Shown here: positions 43,764 through 52,418 of the stretch, piece after piece
How the letters are laid out: every line of letters begins with the position of its first letter
How positions within the stretch are numbered: the first letter of the stretch is position 1
Source of the DNA: CAG-826 sp964583155
GTDB taxonomy: Bacteria > Bacillota_I > Bacilli_A > RFN20 > CAG-826
Reading direction: 5' to 3'
NCBI GenBank assembly: GCA_964583155.1
Contig: CAZOUY010000002.1
Coordinates: forward strand, 1 to 64,000
DNA length: 64,000 nt
Position numbers and translations under genes: made by a program
Notes under the pieces: model-generated
Told to the model about the DNA's origin: nothing
Databases searched by the model: none
What the model saw: only the letters and a program-made list of their open reading frames with translations

Positions 43764-44273
43764 ATGATATTTCATACCTTTCCGCCCTTTATTGGCGAAA
43801 ATACGCATATTCTTATTTTGGGGAGTTTTCCATCTCAAGAATCACGGAAACAAGGCTTTTACTATATGCACCCACAAAACCGCTTTTATCGGGTATTAGG
43901 TGCATTATTTGAGGAAAATTTTTTCGATTGTTCTATTTCGGAAAAACAATATCTTTTAAATAAGCATCATATTGGTCTTTATGATGTAATTGAGGCATGT
44001 GATATTCAAGGCTCCGCCGATGCGACCATTAAGAATCCGGTTATTAGTCCGATCAGAAATTATTTAAAAACCTACCCGATTGTTAGGATTTATTTAAATG
44101 GTCAAAAAGCCTACTCACTGTTTTGTAAATATTTTCCTGATCTTAAATCGATAGCGAAGGCTTTGCCTTCTACTAGCTCCGCTAATGCTAGTTGGACTAT
44201 TGATAAATTGATTCAAGCGTGGTCGGTTATTTTAGAAAACAGTTCAGTTAACGATGATAAAAAGGTAGAATAA
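43764..44273 (+). CDS. Hypoxanthine/uracil-DNA glycosylase (UDG family 6-like)
   Basis: A 169-residue base-excision repair enzyme of the uracil-DNA glycosylase superfamily, closest to DNA-deoxyinosine glycosylase. Motif 1 is ILGSFPSQES (18-27), followed by HPQNRFYRVL (about 37-46), and motif 2 near the end is LPSTSSANASW (about 133-143). The enzyme would remove hypoxanthine (deaminated adenine), possibly uracil. GGAGAAAG precedes the ATG. Twelve bases after the OLD-like gene and 23 before the flavoprotein gene, so cotranscribed. Confidence 0.85.
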   Translation: MIFHTFPPFIGENTHILILGSFPSQESRKQGFYYMHPQNRFYRVLGALFEENFFDCSISEKQYLLNKHHIGLYDVIEACDIQGSADATIKNPVISPIRNYLKTYPIVRIYLNGQKAYSLFCKYFPDLKSIAKALPSTSSANASWTIDKLIQAWSVILENSSVNDDKKVE

Positions 44274-44296
44274 TTTTATTAAGAGGAGATAAAAAG

Positions 44297-45478
44297 ATGA
44301 AAATTGCGGTCATAGGTGCAGGAGCGTCAGGTATTCTTTATGCTATTATGCGTAAAAGATCCTTCCCCCAAGATGAGATAATTATTATTGAAAAAGAGAA
44401 ACAAATTGGTAAAAAAATATACGCGACCGGTAATGGAAAATGCAATATTTTTAATGGCAATAGTGGCAATCATCTTTTCCAACAATATCGTCAACCCAAA
44501 ATCGCTCAAGAGGTATTTCAACAGATCAGTGCTGAGGATTTAAAGAGGCTTTTCGAGGATTTAGGTTTAGATTTAAAAAAAGAAGATGATCGCTATTATC
44601 CACGGACTGAAAGCGCCAAGACCGTTATGGATATATTTAAATTTTGGCTAAAGGAATATCAAATTACGCTTAAATTAGGCACAACTATTTGCGATTACGA
44701 TTATGAAAAGCAAAAGCTCAATTTGATTTTGGATGACGGAAAGATGATGGTTGATCGTTTGGTAATCGCTACCGGCGGGTATTCATCGCCTCATTTAGGA
44801 AGTGATGGCTCTTTTTTTGATATCGTTAAAAAGCATCATTATCATATAGGGCCATGTCTTCCAGGATTAGTGGCGATTAAGGTCAAAGAGGATATTTCAC
44901 CATTGGATGGCTTGCGCTACAAAGCATTGGTGACATTATTAGCTGATCAGCAACCGGTTTTTCAAGAAAAAGGTGAGATTCAATTTAAAAAAGATGGCTT
45001 AGGAGGCATTGCGATGATGAACGCTAGTTTGATCATCGCGCGAAATTACGATTCGCAGACTTCTTATACCATTTCCTTAGATTTATTTCCGGAAGAAAGT
45101 GAAGAGGAATTATATCAACGCTTTATGAAGAAAATTCAAAACGGCTATCCATATCTAGATGGATCATTAATCACTCCAATAGCCAGATATGTTGAACAAT
45201 TAACGCAAACACGTGGCAAAAAAAGTCCAAAAGAAGTGCGAAAAGTAGTGCGGAAGGTCAAGAATTTGTCATTTGATTATCAAGATTTATTTTCTTTTTC
45301 GCATTCCCAAGTGACAGTTGGAGGAATATCCCTGTGTGATATTGATTCCGATTTTCAATCAAAAAAAGAAAGCAACGTTTTTTTCATTGGGGAAATCCTT
45401 GATAATGATGCGCCTTGCGGAGGCTATAATCTAATGTGGGCTTGGGCAAGTGCGATTATCGCTGCAAGAAAGCCATAG
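44297..45478 (+). CDS. NAD(P)/FAD-dependent oxidoreductase (HI0933/YhiN-like)
   Basis: A 393-residue flavoprotein. An N-terminal FAD-binding Rossmann motif GAGASGILYAI (7-17) is followed by EKEKQIGKKIYATGNGKCN (about 32-50), the signature of the HI0933 family, and a C-terminal G-E-x-x-D motif in FIGEILDNDAPCGGYNLMWAWASA (about 362-385). Members are flavin enzymes of unclear substrate; some reduce bile acids (BaiN) in gut bacteria. AGAGGAG precedes the ATG. It is the last gene of the GH2-OLD-glycosylase group. Confidence 0.88.
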   Translation: MKIAVIGAGASGILYAIMRKRSFPQDEIIIIEKEKQIGKKIYATGNGKCNIFNGNSGNHLFQQYRQPKIAQEVFQQISAEDLKRLFEDLGLDLKKEDDRYYPRTESAKTVMDIFKFWLKEYQITLKLGTTICDYDYEKQKLNLILDDGKMMVDRLVIATGGYSSPHLGSDGSFFDIVKKHHYHIGPCLPGLVAIKVKEDISPLDGLRYKALVTLLADQQPVFQEKGEIQFKKDGLGGIAMMNASLIIARNYDSQTSYTISLDLFPEESEEELYQRFMKKIQNGYPYLDGSLITPIARYVEQLTQTRGKKSPKEVRKVVRKVKNLSFDYQDLFSFSHSQVTVGGISLCDIDSDFQSKKESNVFFIGEILDNDAPCGGYNLMWAWASAIIAARKP

Positions 45479-45691
45479 TTGTTAGATTTCTTAAGATTTG
45501 AAATAGTATTTTTATAAATAAGATAATTATTCTTATTAATGATAAACAAAAAAATAACTAAAATCCGATAATTTTCAAAAATTAGTGCAAAATGTTATAA
45601 TAATTGATATCCTAATAATAGGATTTAGTCGTTGGCAAAAAAACTATTGATATTTATCGTAAAGATAATTAGGAAGGGAAGTGTGATCTTT

Positions 45692-46264
45692 ATGAAAAAA
45701 GTATTTTTATTAATAGGTTGTTTAATGCTTTGTTCGTGTAGTGCTCCGACACTAAATAATGATTTGCCAATGAAAAGCATTTCTGTTGCTGCTGATTATG
45801 GAAACATTGTCTCTCAAAAAATGACGATTACTTTGTCGGAGAACATCGATTTGTCAAAAGTAGATTTAAAGTATAAAAGCAATCCTAAAAAGTCTATTAG
45901 CACGCTGCTTCCGGGTGATCAAGTCGAAGTGTATTATAAAAGCGAAGATTATAATGAAATAGATCACGCATTGGTTACTGATGTGAAAGATATCGTACTT
46001 AAAGTTTCATATGAAGCGGTTCCGGGAACTGATGGATATATTGAGGTGTTCTTTTCCAACAAGAATGATGATATTCGATTGAATTATGCTGATATCGATT
46101 ATGCAATAAACAAAGATGGTTCATTCGTTGATATCCAAGATTTAAAGGATTCTAGTGCGAAGCTATATGGGACATATTTAGAAACCGATTATCATCATTA
46201 TACCGAACCATATGAATATACAACGATTAAATTGAACGCTCTTTATACATATAATCCTCGTTAA
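45692..46264 (+). CDS. Small lipoprotein of unknown function
   Basis: A 190-residue lipoprotein. ATG 45692 is chosen because the following peptide MKKVFLLIGCLMLCSCSAP is a clean signal with lipobox LCSC (Cys16); GGAAGGGAA lies 15 to 20 bases before it. The mature part is beta-rich, with a motif PGDQVEVYYKS near residue 75, and has no recognised domain. It is followed by its own terminator. Function unknown. Confidence 0.78.
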   Translation: MKKVFLLIGCLMLCSCSAPTLNNDLPMKSISVAADYGNIVSQKMTITLSENIDLSKVDLKYKSNPKKSISTLLPGDQVEVYYKSEDYNEIDHALVTDVKDIVLKVSYEAVPGTDGYIEVFFSNKNDDIRLNYADIDYAINKDGSFVDIQDLKDSSAKLYGTYLETDYHHYTEPYEYTTIKLNALYTYNPR

Positions 46265-46280
46265 TAATTACTATTAAAAG

Positions 46281-46311
46281 ACATATATTTGCTAAATATA
46301 TGTTTTTTTTT
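46281..46311 (+). terminator. Terminator of the small lipoprotein gene
   Basis: ACATATATTT (46281-46290), GCT loop, AAATATATGT (46294-46303) and T8: a perfect 10-bp stem. Confidence 0.85.
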
Positions 46312-46381
46312 GCTATTTTCGGTTATAATATATTCCCGTAAGGATAATTCTAGCGGGGAGTCCCTAGGAGGAATAAATAAT

Positions 46382-46768
46382 ATGGAATTTGATACTCTAT
46401 GCGATAAAGCACGGAAGGTTTTACGTCCCCGTATTTTATCGAAACATGTGCGAGTAGGAGACGTAGCGTGTGCTTTAGTCACCGAAAAGGGAAATGTCTA
46501 TACTGGTATTTGCATTGATGCGGCCTGTTCCATAGGCTTTTGTGCGGAGCATGCTGCTATAAGCTCGATGTTAACACATGGTGAAACGCGTATCATGAAG
46601 ATCGTGTCCATCAGTGAGCATGGTGTGATTTATCCGCCATGTGGACGATGCCGAGAGCTGATTAGTCAAATCGATGATTTAAACGCGGAAACTCTGGTCA
46701 TGGTCGGAGAAAACGACATTAAAACGATAGCGGAATTATTGCCGAATGACTGGAAAAAAACAAGATAG
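46382..46768 (+). CDS. Cytidine deaminase-like enzyme
   Basis: A 128-residue zinc hydrolase of the cytidine deaminase superfamily. ATG 46382 is chosen because AGGAGGAA lies upstream; an earlier in-frame ATG overlaps the terminator of the previous gene. The zinc site is CAEHAAIS (about 52-59, Cys with catalytic Glu) and PPCGRC (about 84-89). The short length and GFCAEH look closer to the blasticidin-S-deaminase-like/small CDA branch than to classical Cdd. Role in pyrimidine salvage or drug resistance cannot be separated from sequence alone. Confidence 0.85.
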   Translation: MEFDTLCDKARKVLRPRILSKHVRVGDVACALVTEKGNVYTGICIDAACSIGFCAEHAAISSMLTHGETRIMKIVSISEHGVIYPPCGRCRELISQIDDLNAETLVMVGENDIKTIAELLPNDWKKTR

Positions 46769-46835
46769 CGAATAAGAGAATCCTTTTTTGAACATATTAA
46801 TAGATGGTGATGTTTTAAAGAAGGGAGCTTTGCTA

Positions 46836-48368
46836 ATGTTTCATAAATCCAAAAGAGAAATATCTCTTGGAAAAAAATTAGCAATTCTTATTTGTGCGAT
46901 TGTCATAGTTGTTTTAGAAAGCACTATTAGTTTTATGGTGCTTTTTTTTAAGCCCTCATTTGCGTGGATTATGCTGATTATTAAAATTATCGGCATTTTT
47001 TGTGCCTTTTATATTTATGGTAATCAGTCCAATACAAGCTATAAGTTAAGTTGGATCATTCTATTATTTATTTTGCCGTTAAGCGGAACATTTATATATC
47101 TTCTTTTTGGTAATGGCAAGCTATTACCTAAATCTAAGTATAACGAAATGGAAAAAATTTACGGATCCTTCATAAAAGACAATTCCATAATCGAAGGATT
47201 ACAAAATAGCGACCCTATAGGCTATAAGCATCTTCGATTATTACATCGGCAAACAGGCTTTTCGGCATTTCAAAACAGTCAATCGCGTTTTTTTAGTGAT
47301 ACCTCGGAAAAATTATTATACTGGTTGAAAGATCTAAAAAATGCACAGAAATATATCTTTTTGGAAACCTTTATTTTGACCAAAGGGCAAGAATGGTCTT
47401 TGATATACAAGGTCCTATGTGAAAAAGCTAAAGCGGGTATTGAAATCAAGATTATCTATGATGATATTGGCTCAAAATGGCAGTTTCCGAAAGATGATAT
47501 TAATTACTTATCGCACTTTCAAAATGTCGCGATTTCTTCGTTTAATCCAATCAAAAAGCAATTATCCTTCGGCCTAAATTATCGTGATCATCGGAAAATA
47601 TGTCTCATCGATGGACAATATGTTTATATCGGTGGAGATAATATTGGCGATCGTTATATTAATCTTATTCATCCATATGGATATTGGCGGGATAATGGCT
47701 TGCGCTTAGAAGGAGATGTCACCTATGGCTTTTTGCTCTTATTTGCGCATAATTGGTTTTTGAATACGGAAGAAACATTACCAATCAATGAATTGTGTTG
47801 GAAAAGCGCCATCGATTCTTCTTCCATTCATTTTCCGTTTGGAGATGGCCCTGTTAACAAAAGCGATCCGGCTTATGATTTAATCATTTCTTTGATTAAT
47901 AATGCACAAAAGTATGTATATATATCGACGCCTTATCTTTTAATCGACGAGGTCATCAATCACGCTTTGATTCAGGCTCTTCAAAGTGGGGTGGAAGTGA
48001 GCATTCTATTACCTCATATTCCCGATAAGAAGATTGTTTTTATGATGAGTCGGGCCCATTATCGCGATATATTGAAGTACGGAGGTCATATATATGAATA
48101 TACGCCGGGATTTAATCATGCTAAAAATATAATTGTCGATGATAAATATGCCTTGATAGGAACGATTAATCTCGACTATCGAAGTCTTTTTCTTCACTTC
48201 GAATGCGCGGATTTTTTAATTAATGATCCGGAAATTATGGAAATGAAAAAAGATTACTTAAAGGCGCTTGAGCATTCATGCTTAGAAACCTATGAGCACT
48301 GGAATCATCGTTCTTTGATTCATAAGGCAATTGAATTTTTCTTGCGCGCTATTTCCCCTTTGCTATAA
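46836..48368 (+). CDS. cls: Cardiolipin synthase
   Basis: A 510-residue phospholipase-D-type enzyme that condenses two phosphatidylglycerols to cardiolipin at the membrane. Start ATG 46836 follows AAGGGAG by nine bases. Two N-terminal transmembrane helices (about 13-60) are followed by two HKD motifs: NYRDHRKICLIDG (about 245) and FNHAKNIIVDD (about 425). The second His-x-Lys pair is complete, so it should be active. A probably independent gene: the preceding deaminase ends 67 bases earlier. Confidence 0.93.
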   Translation: MFHKSKREISLGKKLAILICAIVIVVLESTISFMVLFFKPSFAWIMLIIKIIGIFCAFYIYGNQSNTSYKLSWIILLFILPLSGTFIYLLFGNGKLLPKSKYNEMEKIYGSFIKDNSIIEGLQNSDPIGYKHLRLLHRQTGFSAFQNSQSRFFSDTSEKLLYWLKDLKNAQKYIFLETFILTKGQEWSLIYKVLCEKAKAGIEIKIIYDDIGSKWQFPKDDINYLSHFQNVAISSFNPIKKQLSFGLNYRDHRKICLIDGQYVYIGGDNIGDRYINLIHPYGYWRDNGLRLEGDVTYGFLLLFAHNWFLNTEETLPINELCWKSAIDSSSIHFPFGDGPVNKSDPAYDLIISLINNAQKYVYISTPYLLIDEVINHALIQALQSGVEVSILLPHIPDKKIVFMMSRAHYRDILKYGGHIYEYTPGFNHAKNIIVDDKYALIGTINLDYRSLFLHFECADFLINDPEIMEMKKDYLKALEHSCLETYEHWNHRSLIHKAIEFFLRAISPLL

Positions 48369-48451
48369 AAACTAACTTAATAAGTAGATTCAATTTTCCT
48401 TTTTAATTTGCCTTGATTGTCCTCAAGAGCGCAAGTAATTATAAAAATGCT

Positions 48452-48512
48452 TTGCAATATAATTATCAAATAGTTATAATTATACATATTAGTATTGATT
48501 ATTTACTAATAT
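48452..48512 (+). promoter_or_regulatory. Promoter and 5'-leader hairpin of the repeat lipoprotein gene
   Basis: TTGCAA (48452-48457), a 17-base spacer and TATAAT (48475-48480) form a good promoter. Just after the predicted start lies a perfect 9-bp inverted repeat, ATATTAGTA (48486-48494) / TACTAATAT (48504-48512), with a 9-base centre and no T-run. It may be an operator or an mRNA 5' hairpin. Confidence 0.6.
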
Positions 48513-48535
48513 AATTATGGAGGAAACATTATATT

Positions 48536-50098
48536 ATGAAAAAAAGCTATTTTTTATTAAGCATTGTTTCTCTTTTGGCATTAGTGGGTTGTGGAGGAGA
48601 TCCTGCTTCTAGCAGCACTCCTAATAGTAGTTCTACTCCCAATGTCGAAGTTGAAGTTGTCCCATGGACTGACAATGCAAAGGTCTATATGCAAGAAGCA
48701 ATAGGCATGATTTTACCAGAAGCTCCAATGACAACATCATACCAGGTTGAGAATTATCTTGATGAGAATGATAATTCATTGACATTCTATGCCTATGATG
48801 AAAATACCGGCGATGTCTGTTCTGTGTATGGAGATATTCTTGTGGCAGCCGGATTTACCTATCTTGGTTCTGATTCCACCTACAACTATACAATGCATGG
48901 TTATTCAAAAACTGTTGGTGGAGAGGATATTTTAGTCCAAGTTGATTATTTCCCAGGAACGACCGAATATGCGGCATGCTTCGAAATATATGCTTGGAAG
49001 GATGTTGAAATTCCTGTTGAACCATTAACGGAATGGGACAGCATGGCAGTAGCCAACATGGAAGAGGCTATCGGAGAAGTTTTACCGCTTCCGAATATCA
49101 CTAGTGGATATGTTAATGGCTCATTTAGCGATGATGAAGTTGGATTAGTATTTTATATTTATGATGAAAATGTCGATGAAAGTGTTGTGGCACCATACCG
49201 CACGGCACTTGAAGAAAATGGCTATTTATATGATGGTGTCGACAATTCGGATGGATATGATATCCATGCTTATTATAAAGAAGACACCGTTAATGATAAA
49301 ACGATCTGTGTTTTTGTAGGATACTTCCCCGGAGATGATTATTTCAACCCAAGCTTTGAGCTCCAAGCGTATTCTTATGAAAATTTACCAACCACTACTG
49401 AATGGCCAACACAAACAGTGGATGATTATTTAAATGGTACGGTTACCGTGCCAAGCTTCACCTCCAGCGAATATACAATAGCCGAATTGGAAGAAGGATT
49501 AATGATCGCCGGTGAAGTAGCGACCAATATTGAAGAAGAATATACCGCCACTTTAACAGAGGCCGGTTGGACAGTAGATAACACTCAATATGATGAGATC
49601 GGCTTGATAGCGACATCCGCTGATAGTAGCGTGACTCTTACTTATTTCTATAATTCTAGTTGGTTTTATCTCTTAATTACGAAAGTCCTTCCTAGTGAAG
49701 AAACGGGAACATTGACTTTATTACCAACTGATTTCGGATCTTATGGAACCGATGTGACTTTGACCAAAGATGGTGTCACGATGGTTCACACCAATATTAT
49801 GTATAATAGTCAATATGATAAGATTCAAATCAAAAAGGGAACGGGCACCATTGCCAATACCACACCAATCAGTGAAGGTATCGCCACAATCACCATCAAT
49901 GATATTTATGTGACGAATCCTAGCTATGCCGGTTCAGTGGTTGTTTATGCTGTCGACGCAGAAGGAACAAAAACCGCTGTTGAAGGAGTCGACAACGTCT
50001 ACGATTTAGGCGGAGCACAATACTTTGCCATTTGCAATGAAGGCTCATATGTCTTCTATTGTGGCTCAATTGTTATCACCAAAGTTGTTGCGGAATAA
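48536..50098 (+). CDS. Lipoprotein with three internal repeats, unknown function
   Basis: A 520-residue lipoprotein: signal peptide with lipobox ALVGC (Cys19), then a Ser/Thr/Pro-rich linker (24-36). Three repeats of about 100-120 residues follow. Repeat 1 begins near 43 (WTDNAKVYMQEAIG-MILP), repeat 2 near 163 (WDSMAVANMEEAIG-EVLP), each with an F/Y-Y-x-Y-D-E-N strand; repeat 3 (near 290, WPTQTVDDYL) is more diverged. A beta-rich C-terminal domain (about 385-520) ends the protein. Very acidic. I do not recognise a named family; a secreted binding protein is likely. It has its own promoter and terminator. Confidence 0.82.
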   Translation: MKKSYFLLSIVSLLALVGCGGDPASSSTPNSSSTPNVEVEVVPWTDNAKVYMQEAIGMILPEAPMTTSYQVENYLDENDNSLTFYAYDENTGDVCSVYGDILVAAGFTYLGSDSTYNYTMHGYSKTVGGEDILVQVDYFPGTTEYAACFEIYAWKDVEIPVEPLTEWDSMAVANMEEAIGEVLPLPNITSGYVNGSFSDDEVGLVFYIYDENVDESVVAPYRTALEENGYLYDGVDNSDGYDIHAYYKEDTVNDKTICVFVGYFPGDDYFNPSFELQAYSYENLPTTTEWPTQTVDDYLNGTVTVPSFTSSEYTIAELEEGLMIAGEVATNIEEEYTATLTEAGWTVDNTQYDEIGLIATSADSSVTLTYFYNSSWFYLLITKVLPSEETGTLTLLPTDFGSYGTDVTLTKDGVTMVHTNIMYNSQYDKIQIKKGTGTIANTTPISEGIATITINDIYVTNPSYAGSVVVYAVDAEGTKTAVEGVDNVYDLGGAQYFAICNEGSYVFYCGSIVITKVVAE

Positions 50099-50108
50099 TA
50101 TGTAAATT

Positions 50109-50152
50109 AAAAGCAGTTAAGCGAAGATAAATTGGCGTTAACTGCTTTTTTT
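50109..50152 (+). terminator. Terminator of the repeat lipoprotein gene
   Basis: AAAAGCAGTTAA (50109-50120) pairs with TTAACTGCTTTT (50138-50149), then T-rich. It lies between convergent genes and may also act on the minus strand. Confidence 0.85.
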
Positions 50153-50164
50153 ATGGTTTTTTTC

Positions 50165-51199
50165 TTAGTTGACACTATATGACATTACCGATGATGTTGG
50201 ATAGATATTGAACAAACGATATTTTTTACATGCGGATTCAAAATTAATGTAAATTTTTCCATTAGCGTAATCCAAATCTTCACTCATAGGCATGACTCTT
50301 ATTTTCTTTATTCTGTTTGTGGAATTAAGATCAAACACGGGAATATAGCTTTCGTTAATGCAGATGATTCGATCGGCCTCTTGCGTATCGCTTAAAGCGT
50401 TATAAATATGCAAATATGAATGATAAATGCTCCATGATTCCGATAGATAAATTCTTCCTTCATCATCAATAGCGAAGCCTTGAATTTTTTGTGGTAAGGT
50501 CAATATTCTTTGAGGAGTTAAGGAGTGAAGCCCATATTGTAAAGCCTCAGCCTCATCACTACCATCGTTTTTGGCAAAGAGATATTGCTCAACGAAAGCG
50601 CAATTAACACTGCCATCGCTCGTTTCGAAATGATGAGAAGGGTCGGTTTCATATTTCTGGGACATATAAAATTCACCAACCCATAGGCTTTCGTGATTGC
50701 TAAAGACAAAGGAGGCATTACTATTGACTGAGAAGGCGGTCATTTCCAATTCTTCTTGTTCTGATAGAGGCTTATAGCAATTATCCTTAATAGCAGAATA
50801 AGATAAAACATAGATTTTTTTGCTATTGGATAAATAAACATAATCATCGTGAACGGCAATTCCTCCGACATGACCTGTGAAAGTTTTATCATTATAATTT
50901 GGGATGGAAACCATGCCTACTTTATTATCGTAATCATTTAAATAGATGCGGGAACTGGTTTTGTCGGTCATATATCCCGAAAAAATAAAGAGATTGTCTT
51001 CCTCAACATAATCCAATCCTTGAGGGCAGTAGGGTTCACTAAGGCCAGGAATTTTAACCTCATTTTGTGCCGAATTTAAAAAGGTCCGATAAATAGGTGT
51101 TTTAAGGCACAGCAGAGCCAAGATGGCGACTATAAGAATTCCAAGCACCGATCCAATAAACGAAAAACAAATTTTTAAAATCTTACGAATTATAAACAT
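50165..51199 (-). CDS. Membrane-anchored beta-propeller-like protein
   Basis: A 344-residue protein; ATG at 51199 (minus strand) follows AGAGGTGG by five bases, better than a GTG nine bases further out. An N-terminal transmembrane helix (about 10-32) is followed by an extracellular domain with repeated strands of propeller type (YCPQGLDYVEEDNLFIFSGYM, HVGGIAVHDDYVYLSNSKKIYV, IQGFAIDDEGRIYLSESW, DLDYANGKIYINFES). No catalytic motif seen. Function unknown; probably a surface binding or signalling protein. It diverges from the Fur-type regulator gene. Confidence 0.78.
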   Translation of the reverse strand: MFIIRKILKICFSFIGSVLGILIVAILALLCLKTPIYRTFLNSAQNEVKIPGLSEPYCPQGLDYVEEDNLFIFSGYMTDKTSSRIYLNDYDNKVGMVSIPNYNDKTFTGHVGGIAVHDDYVYLSNSKKIYVLSYSAIKDNCYKPLSEQEELEMTAFSVNSNASFVFSNHESLWVGEFYMSQKYETDPSHHFETSDGSVNCAFVEQYLFAKNDGSDEAEALQYGLHSLTPQRILTLPQKIQGFAIDDEGRIYLSESWSIYHSYLHIYNALSDTQEADRIICINESYIPVFDLNSTNRIKKIRVMPMSEDLDYANGKIYINFESACKKYRLFNIYPTSSVMSYSVN

Positions 51200-51252
51200 T
51201 GTATCCACCTCTTTCTTTCATTTTACATAAAAAAGAAATAATAAAAAAGATA

Positions 51253-51309
51253 TTTACGTTTAAATTCCGATAATATATAATATATCTGTAAATGAGAATT
51301 ATTCTCATT
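51253..51309 (+). promoter_or_regulatory. Promoter with perfect Fur/PerR-type operator
   Basis: TTTACG (51253-51258), a 17-base spacer and TATAAT (51276-51281) make a promoter. Its predicted start is directly followed by AATGAGAAT-T-ATTCTCATT (51291-51309), a perfect 9-1-9 inverted repeat with the 7-1-7 layout of Fur-superfamily boxes. AAGGAG of the regulator gene follows immediately. Autoregulation of the regulator-rubrerythrin pair is the natural reading. Confidence 0.8.
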
Positions 51310-51321
51310 AAGGAGATAGTG

Positions 51322-51705
51322 ATGATCAGAAGACAAACCAAACAAAGAGATCACATTTATAGGGCTATTTGTGAATTGGGGCATGCTGATATTCCGCATA
51401 TTAAGGAGCATTTGCAAAATCAAAATGTCGATATTCCGATATCAACCTTATATCGTAATCTAACAGTCCTATTGAATGAAGGATTGATTCGTTTAGTGTA
51501 TGGTAATGAAATCGAAGTCTATGAGGCGACTGATTGTGCGCCTCACCACCATTTTCATTGCCAAGTCTGTGGTAATATCTACGATGTTACGACCGATCAA
51601 ATTAAAATTGTTTATGAAGATCCAACAATTTTAGAGGGCTACATTATCGAAAAAGAGAGTGTTCTTTTACACGGGATTTGCCCCCGATGTGGCAAAAAGA
51701 AATAA
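51322..51705 (+). CDS. Fur-family regulator (PerR-like)
   Basis: A 127-residue metal-dependent repressor of the Fur superfamily. ATG 51322 follows AAGGAG by six bases; an upstream ATG at 51292 lies inside the operator. N-terminal winged helix (about 1-80) with STLYRNLTVLLNEGLI (about 50-65); dimerisation domain with PHHHFHCQVCG (about 83-93) and C-terminal CPRCGKK giving two C-x-x-C pairs for structural zinc. PerR is favoured over Fur because a rubrerythrin gene follows 28 bases later, but the metal and oxidant specificity cannot be read. Likely represses both genes until peroxide or metal stress. Confidence 0.88.
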   Translation: MIRRQTKQRDHIYRAICELGHADIPHIKEHLQNQNVDIPISTLYRNLTVLLNEGLIRLVYGNEIEVYEATDCAPHHHFHCQVCGNIYDVTTDQIKIVYEDPTILEGYIIEKESVLLHGICPRCGKKK

Positions 51706-51733
51706 TCCGTAAAACGGATATAAGGAGAGAATC

Positions 51734-52285
51734 ATGAAATACAAATGTAAAATCTGTGGACAAGTTTTTGAAGTCAAAGATGGCGAAGAGCCGGTTTGCC
51801 CTGTATGTAAGGCAAAAGGCGACAAATTAGAGGTTTATGAAGAAGCTGAAGGAGAATTGGTTTGGGCAGCTGAACACGTTCTTGGTGTAGCTAAAGATGT
51901 CGATCCTATGGTTGTTGATGGCCTTCGGAGTCATTTCACTGGTGAATGCAGCGAGGTTGGAATGTATATGGCGATGGCTCGTCAAGCTTTCCGGGAAGGA
52001 TATCCGGAAATCGGTCAGCTATTAGAGCAAATTGCACATGAGGAAGCTGAACATGCTGCTCGTTTTGGAGAAATGCTCGGTGAATTAGTATCCGCTGATA
52101 CCAAAGCGAATCTCGAGAAAATGTTAGCCGGCGAAAATGGTGCCTGCCATGGAAAAATGGAAATTGCTAAACGGGCTAAGGAATTAGGATTAGACGCTAT
52201 TCATGATAGTGTTCATGAGATGGCGCGTGATGAAGCTCGTCATGGTAAAGCGCTAGAAGCAATGCTAAAACGCTATTTTAAATAA
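51734..52285 (+). CDS. rbr: Reverse rubrerythrin
   Basis: A 183-residue peroxide-reducing protein. The rubredoxin-like site is at the N-terminus (CKICG at 5-9 and CPVCK near 22-26), followed by the four-helix di-iron domain with EHVLGVAKDVDPMV, ARQAFREGYPEIGQLLEQIAHEE and the E-x-x-H motifs (HEEAEHA, RDEARH). This order, rubredoxin before the di-iron domain, is that of reverse rubrerythrins of anaerobes. It probably lets the cell survive O2 and H2O2 using NADH via rubredoxin or ferredoxin. AAGGAG precedes the ATG, in one operon with the PerR-like regulator. Confidence 0.95.
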   Translation: MKYKCKICGQVFEVKDGEEPVCPVCKAKGDKLEVYEEAEGELVWAAEHVLGVAKDVDPMVVDGLRSHFTGECSEVGMYMAMARQAFREGYPEIGQLLEQIAHEEAEHAARFGEMLGELVSADTKANLEKMLAGENGACHGKMEIAKRAKELGLDAIHDSVHEMARDEARHGKALEAMLKRYFK

Positions 52286-52304
52286 GAGCATCTTATTGAT
52301 GATT

Positions 52305-52337
52305 AAAGAACTCGTTTTTCATGCGAGTTCTTTTTTA
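52305..52337 (+). terminator. Terminator of the regulator-rubrerythrin operon
   Basis: AAAGAACTCG (52305-52314) pairs perfectly with CGAGTTCTTT (52324-52333), then T. Confidence 0.92.
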
Positions 52338-52418
52338 TATAAAGAAATCCGGATGTCCCTTATGGCTTTTTAACATAATTATGCGTACAATAAAAAAAGA
52401 AAAGAGGTTTTCCGATAT

